Source: Ochotona curzoniae (taxonomy: Eukaryota > Chordata > Mammalia > Lagomorpha > Ochotonidae). Taken from it: a DNA stretch of 64,000 bases. The translations under genes and the position numbers were made by a program. This document shows, piece after piece, positions 1 through 11,639 of the stretch. Within the stretch, counting starts at the first letter, position 1, and each line of letters starts with the position of its first letter. A model generated the notes under the pieces. The model did no database searches, was not told where the DNA came from, and saw nothing but the letters and a program-made list of their open reading frames with translations. The stretch is from contig NW_024465800.1 in assembly GCF_017591425.1 (NCBI RefSeq), positions 1-64,000 on the forward strand. The letters run 5' to 3'.

Positions 1-342
1 TCCCAATGTATTCCTCTCATTATTTCGAACTATGAGGATTCTGGACTCAGAATTTAGAAGTCATTATTCCAAATTCAGAATTAATAACTATGATTTCACA
101 CCTCAAAATTTAAATCTCTCAGTAGTTCGAACTCTCAGAATTTAGAACTCATATTTTATAACTTGGAATTTTGAATTCGGACTTCAGAACTCAGAATTTA
201 GAATTCAGAATTTAAAACTCTGAATTTAAACCTCTCAGATTCAGAACTGAGAATTGAGATCTCAGAAGTTAGGACTCTGACTTCAGACCTCAGTATTCAT
301 ACCTCAGAATTTAGAACTCAGAATTCAGAACTCTCAGAATTA
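1..342. repeat. Satellite/minisatellite with 14-bp unit
   Basis: Degenerate head-to-tail array of a 14-bp unit close to GAACTCAGAATTTA. The register is clearest from 187 on, where consecutive units follow one another with occasional 15-bp units. The array runs off the left edge, so its true length is unknown. Its right end directly abuts the A tail (T run on this strand) of the L1 at 343. Confidence 0.85.
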
Positions 343-778
343 TTTTTTTATTGTTATTAACATTGTATTATGTGACACAGTTATATAGGCACTGGGGATT
401 CCCCCCACCCCTTCCACACCCCTCCACCAATAGTGGATTCCTCCATCTTGCTGCATAACCACAGTTCAAGATCTGTTGATATTCCTTCATTGCAAGCATA
501 TACCTAGCATAAAGTCCAGCATCTTATTGTCCAGATAAGTTCAGTGTCCTCCTGAGGAGACCTTCTCTGGTCTGAAGGTAGTGCTAACACAGTAAATTCC
601 CATCAGTTAAAAGCCCCAGCAAAACATCAGCATCAATATACAACATTATGGAATTAATTGACATAGTTTTTGGTAAACAATATGTTAAAAACAATGCAAG
701 TTCCATTCTTCAAAACATCTGTGTTGAGACAATATGACAGGTTCAAAAAATAACAAACAACCAAACAAAAATTACAGG

Positions 779-3700
779 TTAAATCAAGGCGAACATGTGG
801 TATCTAACCTTTTGGGATTTGCTCATTTCCCTTAGCATTATGGTTTCTAGTTGGGCCCATTTAGCCACAAAGACCTGCATTTTGTTTTTTTTTAATAGCT
901 GAGTAGTGTTCCATGGAGTACATGAACCAAAGCGTTCTTATCCAATCTTCTGCTGATGGGCATTTTGGTTGCTTCCATGTTTTTGCAATTACTGATTGTG
1001 CTGCTATGAACACAGAGATGCATATTGGTTTGTCGTGAAACAGGTGTTTTGGATATATTCCTAGGATTGCTATTGCTGGGTCATATGGTATGCAGATTTT
1101 GAGTTGTTTGAGTGTTCTCCAGACTGATTTCCATAAAGGCTGCACCAATTTGCAGCTCCACCAGCAGTGGAGTAGGGTTCCCTTTTCCCCACATCCTCGC
1201 CAGCAAGTGTCGTTGGTGTTCTTTTTTATGTGGGCCAATCTTACTGGTGTTAGGTGGTACCTCATCGATGTTTGAATTTGGATTTCCCTTATTGCCAGGG
1301 AGCTGGAACATTTTTTTCATATGTTTGTTTGCCATTTGGGCTTATTCTTTTGTGAAATGTTTTCCCATTTCTCATGCCCATTTCTTGAGTGGCTTGTTTG
1401 TTTTGGTTTTTTGGTTGTTTTGGAGTTCTTTGTATATAATGGAGATTGGCCCACTATCTCCTACATAGTGCAAAGACCTTCTCCCACTCTGTGGGTTGCT
1501 TTTTTACTTTGCTGATTGTTTCCCTTGCTGTACAGAAGCTTCTTAGTTTGTTGAGGTCCCATTTGTTTATTCTGTTCTTAACTGCTATTGCTTATGGCGT
1601 CCTTCTTAGAAAGTCAGGACCTACTCCTAGGTCTTGCAGGGTATTTCCAACATTTTCTTGCAAGAGTTTGAAGGTTTCTGGATGCAGGTTTAGCTCTTTT
1701 ATCCATGTAGATTGGATCTTAGTGTATGATGACAGGTGTGGGTCTATCTTTTTGTTTCTGCAGGCTATCAGCCAGTTGTCCCAACAACATTTACTGAAGA
1801 AGCCTTCCCATTTGCTTGGACTGTCGTTGGTCTTTTTGTCAAAGATTAATTGGCTGTATCTGTGTGGGTTCCCTTTTGGTGCTTCTATTCTATTCCATTG
1901 ATCTTCCTCTCTATCTTTGTGCCAGTACCAGGCTGTTTTGATAACCACTGCTCTATAGTATGTCCAGAGGTCCGGAACTGTGATTCCCCCTGCTAACTTC
2001 TTGTTCTTTAGGATGGTTCTAGCTATTCGTGGTTTTTTTGTGTTTCCAGATGAATTTTTGAATCATTGTGTCCAGTTCCGTGAAGAATGTTTTGGGCAAT
2101 TTGATTGGAATTGCATTGAAAATGTATATTGCTTGTGGCAGTATAGACATTTTAATGATATTGGTTTTACCTATCCAGGAGCATGGAATGTTTTGAGGTC
2201 TTGTTCAATTTCCTTTTTGAATAGTTTGTAGTTTTCTTCGAATAGGTCTCCTACACTTTTAGTTAGATTTATTCGCAGATATTTCATACTTTTCTCTACT
2301 ATTTTGAATGGTATCTTGCTGGTTAGGTGTTTTTCCATCTTGGGGCTGTTTGCGTACACAATGGCTGTTGATTTTTGTTCATTAATTTTGTACCCTGCCA
2401 CTCTGCCAAACTCTTGTATAAGTTCTAGCAGTTTCTGTATTGAGTCTCCTGGCTTTTCTATGTATAGGATCATGTCATCTGCATATAGTGAAAGCTTGAG
2501 TTCTTTGTTCCCCATTTGTATGCCTTTGATTTTTTTTTTTCTTGTTTCATGGCCTCTGCAAGTACCTCTGGGACTATGTTGAATAGCAGTGGAGATAGTG
2601 GGCATTCTTGTCTTGTTCCAGATATCAGCGGGAAGGGTTCTAACTTTTCTCCCTTCAGTATGATGCTAGCGTTGGGTTTTTCATAGATTGCTTTGATTAT
2701 GTTGTGGATTTTTCCATCTGTGCCTACCTTGGTTAGAGTTTTTAGCATAAAGAGGTGTTGGATCTTGTCAAAAGCTTTTTCTGCGTCTATTGATACTATC
2801 ATGTGGTTCTTGTTTTTTAGCTTTTGGATGTGATGTATCACATTTATGGATTTCCGAATGTTGAACCATCCTTGCTTTCCAGGGATTAATCCTACTTGAT
2901 CCGGATGAATGATCTGTCTGATGATTTTTTGAATTCTATTGGCTAGGATTTTGTTGAGAATTTTAGCATCAATGTTCATCAGAGAGATAGGTCTGTAGTT
3001 TTCCTTCTCTGATGGTTCTCTATCTGGTTTTGGGATTAAGGTAATGTTGGCTTCATAGAATGAGTTTGGAAGGGTTGCTTCCTTTTCTATTGTTTTGAAG
3101 AGTTTGTAGAGGATTGGGATTAGTTCTGTTCGGAATGTTTTGTAGAATTCTGAAGTGAAATCGTCTGGGGCTAGGCTTTTCTTTGTTGGGAGATCCTTGA
3201 TGACTACTTCAATCTCTGTCTCAGTTATGGGTTTATTTAATTCTTCAGTTGCCTCCGGACTGAGTTTTGGTAAGTGGTGGAGGTCTAAGAACTTTTCCAT
3301 TTCTTGGTGATCCTCTAATTTATTGGAGTACAGTTCTTTGTAGTAATTTCTAATTATTTTCTTAATGGTTGCAGTGTCTGTTGTTATGTTGCCTTTGTCA
3401 TCTTTAATGCTGTTGTATCTCGCTTTCTCTTGTTGTTTTTTGGTCAATCGGGCCAGTGGAGTGTCTATTTTGTTTATTTTCTCAAAAAAACAACTTTTTG
3501 ATTTGTTGATTTTATGTATAGTTTTTTTTGATTTCTATTTGGTTTATCTCCTCCCTTGTTTTGATGATTTCTTGTTTTCTATTGTGCGTGGGACTCTTCT
3601 GCTGCTGTTTTTCTAGCTCCTGGAGGTGTGTGGTTAGTTCCTGTATTTGGCATCTTTCTTGGGCCTTGACATGGGCTTCGATTGCAATGAGTTTACCCCA

Positions 3701-4586
3701 TAGCACTGCTTTGGTGGTGTCCCACAAGTTTTGGAATGTTGTATCAGAGTTTTCAGTGGTTTCCATAATTTTTTTTATCTCATCTTTAATTTCTTCCCTG
3801 ACCCATTGTTCGTTTAATAGCATATTGTTCAACTTCCAAGAGTGTCTATATTTCCTGGGGAGTTTTGAGTTGTTGATTTCCAGTTTCATCCCATGGTGGT
3901 CTGAGAGGGTACATGGTATGATGCTAATGTTTTGGAAGTTATTTAGATTTGCTTTGTGTCCTATCATGTGGTTGATTCTGTAGAAGGTGCCATGCACCGC
4001 TGAGAAGAATGTATATTCTGTGGCCTTAGGATAAAAAGTTCTATATATGTCTACTAAGTCCAGTTGTTCTATTGTTTGTGTGAGCTCTGTTGTTTCTTTG
4101 TTGAGTTTTTGTTTTGTAGACCAGTCCATTGCTGTTAAAGCCGAATTGAGATCACCTACAACAATTGTGTGGGTATCTATGTCTTCCCTTAAGTCTGTAA
4201 GTAATTGCTTTACGTAACTAGGTGCATTAAGATTCGGTACATAAACATTAATGATGGTGATTGCTTCTTGATGGATCATTCCTTTCACCAGTATAAAAAT
4301 GGCCTTCCTTGTCTCTTTTGATGTTAGTTAGATTGAAATCTGTCTCGTCTGAAATTAGGATAGCTACCCCAGCTTTTTTTTCAAATCTATTGGCGTGAAA
4401 TATCTTTTTCCATCCCTTCACTTTCAGTTTCTTTGCATCCTTTCTGGTTAGATGTGTTTCTTGTAGGCAACAGATGGTTGGGTCTTGTTTGATGATCCAT
4501 TCTATTAATCTCTGTCTTTTGATTGGTGAATTTAGACCATTTGTGTTGAGAGTTAAAATTGAGAGGTTGCAATTTTGCCCTGCCAT
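779..4586 (-). pseudogene. L1 ORF2 (endonuclease-reverse transcriptase), multiply frameshifted
   Basis: Remnant of the L1 ORF2 protein, which nicks target DNA and reverse-transcribes the L1 RNA in the nucleus. It starts at the ATG at 4586 (MAGQNCNLSILTLNTNGLN), 55 bp after ORF1. The apurinic-type endonuclease domain spans 4586 to about 3850, with N14, E43 (QETHL), the GDLN pair and the SDH triad recognisable. The residue matching the catalytic D205 of human L1 is N (YRINHMIGH). The reverse transcriptase follows, with [11 protein letters not shown] and the catalytic YADD at 2474-2485. The C-terminus has a Cys/His knuckle ([18 protein letters not shown]) near 1200. Reading frame changes near 4270, 3480, 2540, 1950-2170, 1270-1590 and in a T9 run at 882-890 destroy the gene. 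The homologous stop is at 779-781. Confidence 0.93.
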
Positions 4587-4641
4587 GCGATTGTGTTTTG
4601 TGTGTGTTGTTGTCTGTGTAATTGCCTTGTTTGTGCGGGCT

Positions 4642-5716
4642 TTAGTTTGGAGAACTTCTTATTTGCCAACTTTGTTTGTGGTTTGCCTCCTTTTGTTCTG
4701 GGACTAGCACATTTCTAAAGAGACTTTGCAGAGCTGGTTTTGTGTAAACATATTCTTCTAGTTTTTCTTTGCTATGGAAGTATCTGATTTTGTTCTCATA
4801 TACAAATGAGATCTTTGCTGGGTAGATTATTCTTGGTTGACAGTTGTTTTGTTTCAGGGCTTGGAAGATCTTTGTCCATTCTCTCCTTGCTTGTAGGGTC
4901 TCTTCAGAGAAGTCAGCCATGATTCTGATGGGTTTTCCCCTGTATGTGATCTTCTCTCTACTTCGTACTTGTCTCAGGATTCCTTCTTTGTCTTCATTGG
5001 AGTAGAACTTGAGCACCGTGTGTCTGGGTGAAGATGTCTTTGGATCATGTCTGTTGGGAGTTCTCTGTCCATCCTGTATGCGGGGTGGATTCGTGTTCCA
5101 AGTGTTTTGGAAGTTTTCCTGTATAATTTCGTCAAGCACTGCTTGCATCCCTGATTCTCTTTCTACTCCCTCGGGGAGGCCTATGATCCGAATATTCAAT
5201 TTTCTAAGGTAATCCTTCATTTCTTGCATCATTTTATTAGTTTCGCTGAGGCTTGTCTCCAGTTGTTTAATTCGCTGGGCACCTTCATTTTGTGTGTCTT
5301 CTGTTTCAGAGATCCTTTCCTCTGCCGCATTTATTCTGTTGATCAGGCTTTCAATTTTACGTTCCTGGGCATCCAGTTTGGTTTTGATTTGTTGTATTTC
5401 GGTGATTATGCGGTTCTGGAAGTCTTCCCGCTTCGTGTCCTCGTCTCTGATAAATTTTAGCGTTATTTTTTTTAAATTCCTTGTCTGGTAACTCTTCCAT
5501 GTCTTCATCTCGCATCTCCGATATTGATAATGACTTTTGGCCCTTGTTCGGTGGGGTGCTGGCTCTTTCATCTGGAAACTTTTTCTGGTGGTTTTTCCCA
5601 TTGCGTTGGTGTATTTTGGTGAGGCCAATGGACCCGTGTGTTGAGGGGTCGTCCGGCGCTTTCCTGTAGAGAGTGGAGCCTGCAGGCGTGGTGTTGCAGG
5701 GCGTGGTAATTTTCAA
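4642..5716 (-). pseudogene. L1 ORF1 (RNA-binding ORF1p), frameshifted near the N-terminus
   Basis: ORF1p is the trimeric RNA chaperone that packages L1 RNA in cytoplasmic particles. The 328-codon frame ending at 4642 has a long coiled coil (heptads through KLDAQERKIESLINRINAAEE), the RRM start (NIRIIGLPEG) and the C-terminal domain (HTVLKFYSNEDKEGILRQVR, then YPAKISFVYENKIRYFHSKE). The native N-terminal segment, with the L1-typical SEMRDEDMEELPDKEFKK, lies in another frame at about 5650-5470. The two are separated by a frameshift at or near the T8 run at 5466-5473. The N-terminal 40 residues of the long frame are therefore out of frame. Without the shift the protein would be about the usual L1 ORF1 length. 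Confidence 0.9.
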
Positions 5717-7029
5717 GGCACCGTTGGTGCGTTCTCAGGGCCCGGGACTGTAGGGCACCACCTTGGGGGCCCAGTGGATTCCAGGCACACTCTGGGCACC
5801 TCTTCTACAAGTGTGACCCCGCAGGGCGTGGAGGGATGGAGGTGCTCTCTGGGTGTGCCCCCTGTATGGGAATGCACAGGGCGTAGAAGGTTTTATGTGC
5901 TTTCTCCCTGCGTTCTCCATGTCAGGGACTGCAGGGTTTTTCAGAGCCCACCTGGTGTGTCTCCCACACACGCTACTGTGGTGAGGCGCTTTCTAGGTGT
6001 GGCTCTTGTGCAATGATTCCACCACTCGTGGTGTGTGGGTGTTCAGAGCCCCCCCCCCGTGTGGCTCCCCCACACAGGACCGCAGTGGAGGAGTGACCCA
6101 GGCGCCCTGTTAAAATGACTTCACGGTGGGTTTGCACAGTGCCAGTGTGGCGCAGGAGTTTTCAGAGCTCTCCTGGTGGGTCGCCCACGCTCAGAACTGC
6201 GGGGTGGGAGGCGAGGAGTGGGCAAGTCACACTATGGGAGTGGCACCTGTGTGTCAGGGTCACACAGCGCTACACTTCCCAGTGCTCAGAGCCCTCCTGG
6301 CTCCTGCGCTGCGGAGGCGGTTGCTGCAGGCGGGGCTGCCCAGCCCACCCGGTGTGGCGTTCAGAGTCCTCCTGGTGTTGTCGCCCACCCACAGGGTATC
6401 AAGGTGTGGGGGATTCCAGACCCTCGCTGACAGCCTCTGCGCACCGAGATGCACTTGCCCACTCAGTGCAGGACTATTTGGGGCGCTTTCTTAGTGCCTT
6501 CTCAGCACCCAGGACTACTGTGCGCCACTTCCAAGGCACAGATTTGGCAGTTTCAAGGCGCTTGCCCTGTGTTCTTAGAGGCTGGAGCCTCTGCAGGGGG
6601 GGGAGGGCAAAAGGAGCACCCCAGGGGCTTGGGATTTGCGCCCAGTCCCTGGAATGCAGAGGCTGTTAACCCTTCCCTGGCTCACCGAACCTCCGGCTGT
6701 TGCAGTCTGCCTCTGCTGCTGTTGAAGACCTTTGCCGGCGTGGATCACTCCCGATTTCCTTGTCTCTGGGTTGGCTGCGTCTCCTCTTAGCTGTTTTCAA
6801 AGGTGACTCAGCAGGTCTGGAGCGGGATGTCAGCTTCTCTACCTTTGTTTTGTTTCGTTCTCGTTGTTCTTCCGAGTTGTGTGGATCTTTTTGGCTCCAC
6901 ACTGTCCAGGGAACTTCACGCACCTCTCCCTGCGGTTCTTTGCTGTTCCTCTTTGCTGCTTCTGTAGTGTTCTATCCCTCTCTCACTGGACGCTCCCTCA
7001 CAGCCTTCCTCCTACGTCGGCCATCTTAA
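5717..7029 (-). promoter_or_regulatory. L1 5' UTR / internal promoter with degenerate repeats
   Basis: GC-rich, CpG-containing stretch upstream of ORF1, in sharp contrast with the AT-rich flanks. On the plus strand a motif like TTCAGAGCCCnCCTGGTGTG, followed by CnCCCACAC and a GGACTGC-like block, recurs near 5940, 6037, 6160, 6280 and 6368, at intervals of roughly 90-125 bp. That pattern suggests a 5' UTR built from degenerate monomer units. L1 5' UTRs carry an internal Pol II promoter; that this one does is inferred from position. Confidence 0.75.
7019..7027 (-). promoter_or_regulatory. YY1-like site at the L1 5' terminus
   Basis: On the minus strand the L1 begins ...AAGATGGCCGACG, matching the YY1 core AAGATGGCC found at the very start of the human L1 5' UTR, where it fixes the transcription start. 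Its presence supports the view that the 5' end is complete. Confidence 0.6.
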
Positions 7030-7142
7030 AAAACTCAATAAATCTTTAAAAAAGATGGTGTGTCCTAATTCAACCACTATTAAAATGCACCATAACTCTT
7101 CAAACTGACCCATTCAGTTACTTTCCATTTATAATTACTCAC
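7030..7142. other. Short spacer with a CSINE-tail-like stretch
   Basis: The first 20 bases after the L1 (AATAAATCTTTAAAAAA) match the 3' tail of CSINE elements, but no SINE body is joined to it. It may be the leftover of an element lost when the L1 arrived. Confidence 0.3.
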
Positions 7143-7157
7143 CATGTTGACAAATTT

Positions 7158-7484
7158 CTTTAAAGATTTATTTTAACTTAATTAAAAAATTAGATATACA
7201 GAGAGGAGGAGAGACAGAGAGGGAAATCTTCCGTCTGATAATTCACTCCCCAAGTGGTTGTAACGGCAGATATGAAGCCTGGAGCCAGGAGCTCTTCCAG
7301 GTCTCCCACTTGGGTGCAAGGTCCCAAGGCTTTAAGCCATCCTTGACTGCTTTCTCAGACCATAAACAGGGAGCTGGCTGGGACCAGGGGTAGCCAGGAT
7401 TAGAACCAGTGCCCATATGGGATCCTGGTGCATGCAAGGTGAGGACTTTAGCTGCTAGGCCACTGAGCTGCACTCCCCCCCTCC
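7158..7484 (-). mobile_element. CSINE (tRNA-derived lagomorph SINE)
   Basis: Complete minus-strand copy: T-rich tail, CTTCCGTCTGATAATTCACTCCCCAAGTGG, CCCATATGGGATC and the tRNA-like head. It is flanked by CATGTTGACAAATTT (7143-7157) and CATGTTGATAAATTT (7485-7499), a 15-bp target-site duplication with one mismatch. Confidence 0.93.
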
Positions 7485-7499
7485 CATGTTGATAAATTT

Positions 7500-8820
7500 T
7501 CTAAGAGAAAGGTCAAAGCATATAGCAGAAAAGGTAGAAATTAATTTCTTATTTTAGGACATTGCACCTAAAAGAGTTCTGTTGATGTTGTGTTTTAGCA
7601 CACCAACTGTAATAAAGCAATACTCGGGACAGTGTGTTGAATAGAAGCCCTAATTTCTGCACTGTCTCAAAGCTGTGCTTAAGACCTGACCATGTATCAT
7701 GAGGAAACAATAAAGTGAAGCAACGGAATGAATCAAGAACATCCACAAGTATGTGCAAACAGATGAACAACTCATGTATTATTTCCATATAAAAGCCATT
7801 ATCAAACCATCAAAATAATGCTTTTGGAGTCTACTCTGATGAAAAGCCTCTATTTATGCCTTTAAGTCAACTGTGTCATTTTTCAAAATTATTTTGAGGT
7901 GTTAGGGTCCACCAATGAAGACACATAAATGGAAATCCTCTGTAGGCACTCCCTATGACAGCATCAGAATGATCCATTGCAGAATATCTATGGTCAGGGA
8001 TATCTTATCACTGCCATGATAACTGTTTTTTTCTGTCCCTTCCACTGCTGTCTCTGAACCTCAACATCAGAAGCAAAGGTTAAATTTAATTGGAATTATG
8101 AGGTTCCAGGTGGAGGTAAAGAATCATAATGAGGCAACAATGAACATTAACTCTTGGTCCAGCATGAACTAGTAGTACCCAGTAATGTAGCCCTCTGAGC
8201 CCCCACCATTAAATAGTCAGTATTGTTTAACTTTACAGCTTACAGAAAGCCATTGGTAGCAGTATTTAATGTACTAAACTATACTCACATATATTAATGG
8301 CAAAAAGTGACCAATGTGTCTGTTTCATAACAATATTCAATGTTACAAAGGAGACATTCCTTGAAGGAGAAAAAACATCACAAGTTATGAGAGAGAGAGC
8401 TGATGTACCTCTAAATCTCTTTTAAAAATAAAGCAAAATAAGAACTGTGCCTAGTTCTATATACCAAATTCATGAGTCTTTGTATATTTTTGAATTCTCC
8501 ATTATAAATTTGGAGTAGAATTTTCCAATGTCTTTTTTAGAAAACAAATTCTAAATCGTTCAGTATTTGCATATACTGGCATCTTCTTGATACAGGAACA
8601 TGTTGTCTAAAGTTCCTGGGAAAATCTGATATTCCATCCATCACACAGTAGAGAAAACTTCCATAGAAATAGATATGACATTTCTCAAACAATATACATT
8701 TATTAAACCCAAATAGTTTCAATTGGTGGTGTTTCTAAGTTACCCAAAAAGTTAAGCCAGAACTCCTTAGATAGTCCAGATTCTTAATGTTTTCTTCTGA
8801 TTTTGCTAAAATAAGAAAAA
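7500..8820. other. No recognisable feature
   Basis: AT-rich unique-looking DNA. Open frames are short (79 codons or fewer) with no motifs. No repeat family recognised. Confidence 0.5.
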
Positions 8821-8821
8821 G

Positions 8822-9010
8822 TATTTTTAAATTATTTATTTTAAAGCCATAGAAGCAGGGAAGGAGGGAAGACAGAGAATATTCCACTTGTTCCACTCTA
8901 CATGGCCACAACAGCAAGTCCGGATCAGGTGGAAGCCAGAAACCAGGAGCTCCATCCTAGCCTTTTCCTCATGTAGTCTCTCTCTCGAGACTGGTAAAGG
9001 CTCTAGTAGC
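8822..9010 (-). mobile_element. Old, diverged CSINE fragment
   Basis: ATTATTTATTTTAAAGCC...AACAGCAAGTCCGGATCAGGTGGAAGCCAGAAACCAGGAGCTCCATCC aligns with the minus strand of older lagomorph CSINEs. The tRNA-like head is missing. Confidence 0.55.
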
Positions 9011-10289
9011 TGTATCATGTCCCTCTAGTCAAGGTGTTAGTAGCAATGTTGTTTCCAACGAGCCTCAAGGTTTGGGCAAGATGAAAATCTTTGCATTTTT
9101 TATTCTGAAAATGTATCCTGTTTGCTTTATTTAGCTGATATCTGCAGGTGCTTGCTGTCTTTCAGATTCTGTCTGTATCACCATTCTCTAGCCTCATAGT
9201 TTCTCCAGAAGCCTGATATGCACTTAGCAGATGCCTAATGAGAGACTGAATCCTCAGCACAAGAAGATAGTCTTGAGTTAACATGAACTCCTAGAATTCA
9301 AACCTCAAGGGCTATATGCAAATAAAAAAGAAAATATCTTAGTGAATTCACAATCAAGAAATTTTGCTAGGAAGTCAAGCTGTATAGATGCTTTCCCTAC
9401 ATAACTGTAAAAGAAAGCTACTTAAATTTCTTGTTGTTGAAATTTTCAGCAATAGAATAAATTCAGCGCATATTCAACATAGCAATCAAGATCTAATTCC
9501 AAGTAATTAAGAACTTAATTAAAACTTGTAATCCTTACCTGGCTAGAGAATGTAAAAGTACTACTAAAATCTTTCCTGTTCAATGAGCTGAAGCAGTTAC
9601 TTAGCAGATGTTCCTCCCACAGTGATGATTTTTACTATTATCATTATTAAATACAATAATGGACAGGTGGAAATGAAGTCTGTAAATCATAATGTTGCAA
9701 CCAATCTCTGGAAAGAACCTGCTGGTGGAGTGTTGAAGAGATGTGGACCTCCTCACCCTGGAAACTTGCCAATCAAGTAATTGCTCTCTACTCACTCTCA
9801 AATCCTACTTCAATTTAATTCAACAAGCGACATTCCTTAACCTTTTCCTTGAACTTTGTAGGAGTTCTTATGCATTTTGAATCCTTCAGAAATCAGCTTC
9901 AAAAAGAAAATACCCACAGAATGATATAAATTGAGCAGAGGTAGAGGTGAAAGACAGGAAATACTTTGGAAGGCTGTATGGAAATTATGGAGACCCTTTA
10001 GTGAGTGTCCAAGAAGATGCATTTTGGGTCAAATAATTGCAAAAGCTTCCAAAATCCACATCTGATTAATTCTAAATGTGGTTTTACTTGTATTGTGTCA
10101 TGTTATTAAAAAAGTACTCCGTTTATTGGCTTAGCTTCATGCTGCTGATTAAATTCCATCTTTAGTCAAATGAAATGAAGCATGAAGTAGGCGCTCACTG
10201 AATATCCGTGAATGGATTGAGACCACTGAGATTTATGTGTTCGTGTATGTGTCTGTATATTCAAAATTCCTTTGGTGTTTGAACATTTG
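9011..10289. other. No recognisable feature
   Basis: AT-rich sequence without a repeat or gene that I can name. Confidence 0.45.
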
Positions 10290-10840
10290 TGACTTTTCTC
10301 AGACTCAAAACTCCCAGGAAGCAACCAACGGAGTGGGAGAAAATCTTTGCAAACTACCAACAGAGGGCTAATAACCAGAATACACAAAGAACTCCAGAAA
10401 TTCTTTAACAATAATACAAACAAACTAGTCAAGAAATGGGAAAAAAAAAAAAAAAAAACGTACACTTTTCAAAGGAACAAAGGCTAAGAGACATAGGGTT
10501 CAAGCACTTTAGCAATAAGGGAAATTCAAATAAAACTAACACTTAATTCCAGTGAGAATGGCCCACATACACAACTAACAACACCTGCTGTGGAGTGTGT
10601 GGGGAAAAAGGAACCCCTACTCCACTGCTGGTGGAATTATAGGCTGGTTCAGGAATTATGGAACTCGGTATAGAAGAAAATTCTCAGGAAACTGAAAATA
10701 CACCTACAGTATGACCCAGTAATCTCTCTCCTGAAAATATAGCCAAAGGATCTGATAATGAGAGAGCAACTTGCACCCATGAATTCATTGCAAAAAATTC
10801 GACAATCCCCCAAACACGAAAACAACCTAGATGCTTATTG
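10290..10840 (+). mobile_element. L1 ORF2 C-terminal fragment (old)
   Basis: GCAACCAACGGAGTGGGAGAAAATCTTTGC, GGGCTAATAACCAGAATACACAAAGAACTCC and CTCCACTGCTGGTGGAATTATAGGCTGGT are hallmark L1 ORF2 3' coding blocks on the plus strand. Many stops. An A run at 10441-10458 interrupts it. Confidence 0.88.
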
Positions 10841-10844
10841 AAAG

Positions 10845-11050
10845 AGCACTGCATAGAGTCCAGTATCTTATTGCCCAGCTGAATTCAACAGTTTCTTGGG
10901 GAGACCAACTCTGGTCTGAAGACATAGCTGGCAGAATATCATTCCGACCAATTAAAAGCCATAACATAACATCAACAACAGTTTCCATGATTATGGGGTT
11001 AATTGACATTGTATTGAGTGAGGTTAGACAATGCAAGTTCTTAATCACAT
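10845..11050 (-). mobile_element. L1 3' UTR fragment, opposite to its neighbour
   Basis: GTCCAGTATCTTATTGCCCAGCTGAATTCA...GGAGACCAACTCTGGTCTGAAG...GGTTAATTGACATTGTATTG is colinear with the 3' UTR of the L1 copies at 504-690 and 63185-63350. This is the same strand as those copies, so minus. No A tail. Confidence 0.8.
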
Positions 11051-11382
11051 CCTGTGACTACTTCATTAACATTTCAATTATAATTTGTATACAACTGGCT
11101 TCTATCTACCTTAAATTGGCTATAGGATACTATTCAGCTGTCTCATGTCTATTTTCATTTTAGTATTTAGCAGCTTATTGTGTTGAAGCATAATTTTTAC
11201 TGAACTTTGCAGATTTTAGGATAGTCTAAACTGGCTTATACCTTTAGTGAGGCATGTGACACCCGTTGAGGCATAGAACACTGTTGGGAGGGGTGTGCAG
11301 AGAGATCCTCCATACCCTAGTTAGAACACTTGCCTTTGCTTCTTCAAGGCTTAGTGACACAGAACGCATTACACTGGAGTAC
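11051..11382. other. No recognisable feature
   Basis: No gene or named repeat seen. Confidence 0.4.
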
Positions 11383-11470
11383 AAGGACCAAGGCCAAGTG
11401 ACCTGGGCCCATTGGACCCTATGACCCTAGGGCTCATGTAGCCAGGGCCCACCATGCAGGTGGTTCAAGG
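11383..11470. repeat. Single copy of an 85-bp GC-rich motif also found at 30393-30558
   Basis: CAAGGACCAAGGCCAAGTGA, then GGGCCCATTGGACCC, GGGCTCATG and GGGCCCACCATG, correspond in order to blocks in the two adjacent units at 30393-30558. Family unknown to me. Confidence 0.5.
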
Positions 11471-11639
11471 AACTGCTTTCTGAAAGCAAAGATAATTCAA
11501 GGTTATTACTCCATTGTTCTAGAACTAAGACTTAGGGTTTTTTTTTTTTTCTTTTTAAAACTGCTTTACTTTTTAAATTCTTATTTTAAACTTTGAATTT
11601 TATGGTTCAAGCATTCCATGCAATATGAAAAATGAGAAA

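Larger units (their letters stand above)
343..7029 (-). mobile_element. Full-length lagomorph L1 retrotransposon (copy 1), inactivated
   Basis: Reading the minus strand, the order is a GC-rich 5' UTR (about 7029-5717), ORF1 (5716-4642), a 55-bp spacer, ORF2 (4586-779), a 3' UTR (778-350) and a short A tail. The 6.7-kb length and preserved 5' end mark it as full length. Both ORFs carry frameshifts, mostly in homopolymer runs, so it cannot be autonomous. The 3' UTR is nearly colinear with the L1 at 63011, so the two belong to one family. I could not find a convincing target-site duplication: the left flank is satellite and the right flank is not. Confidence 0.93.
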
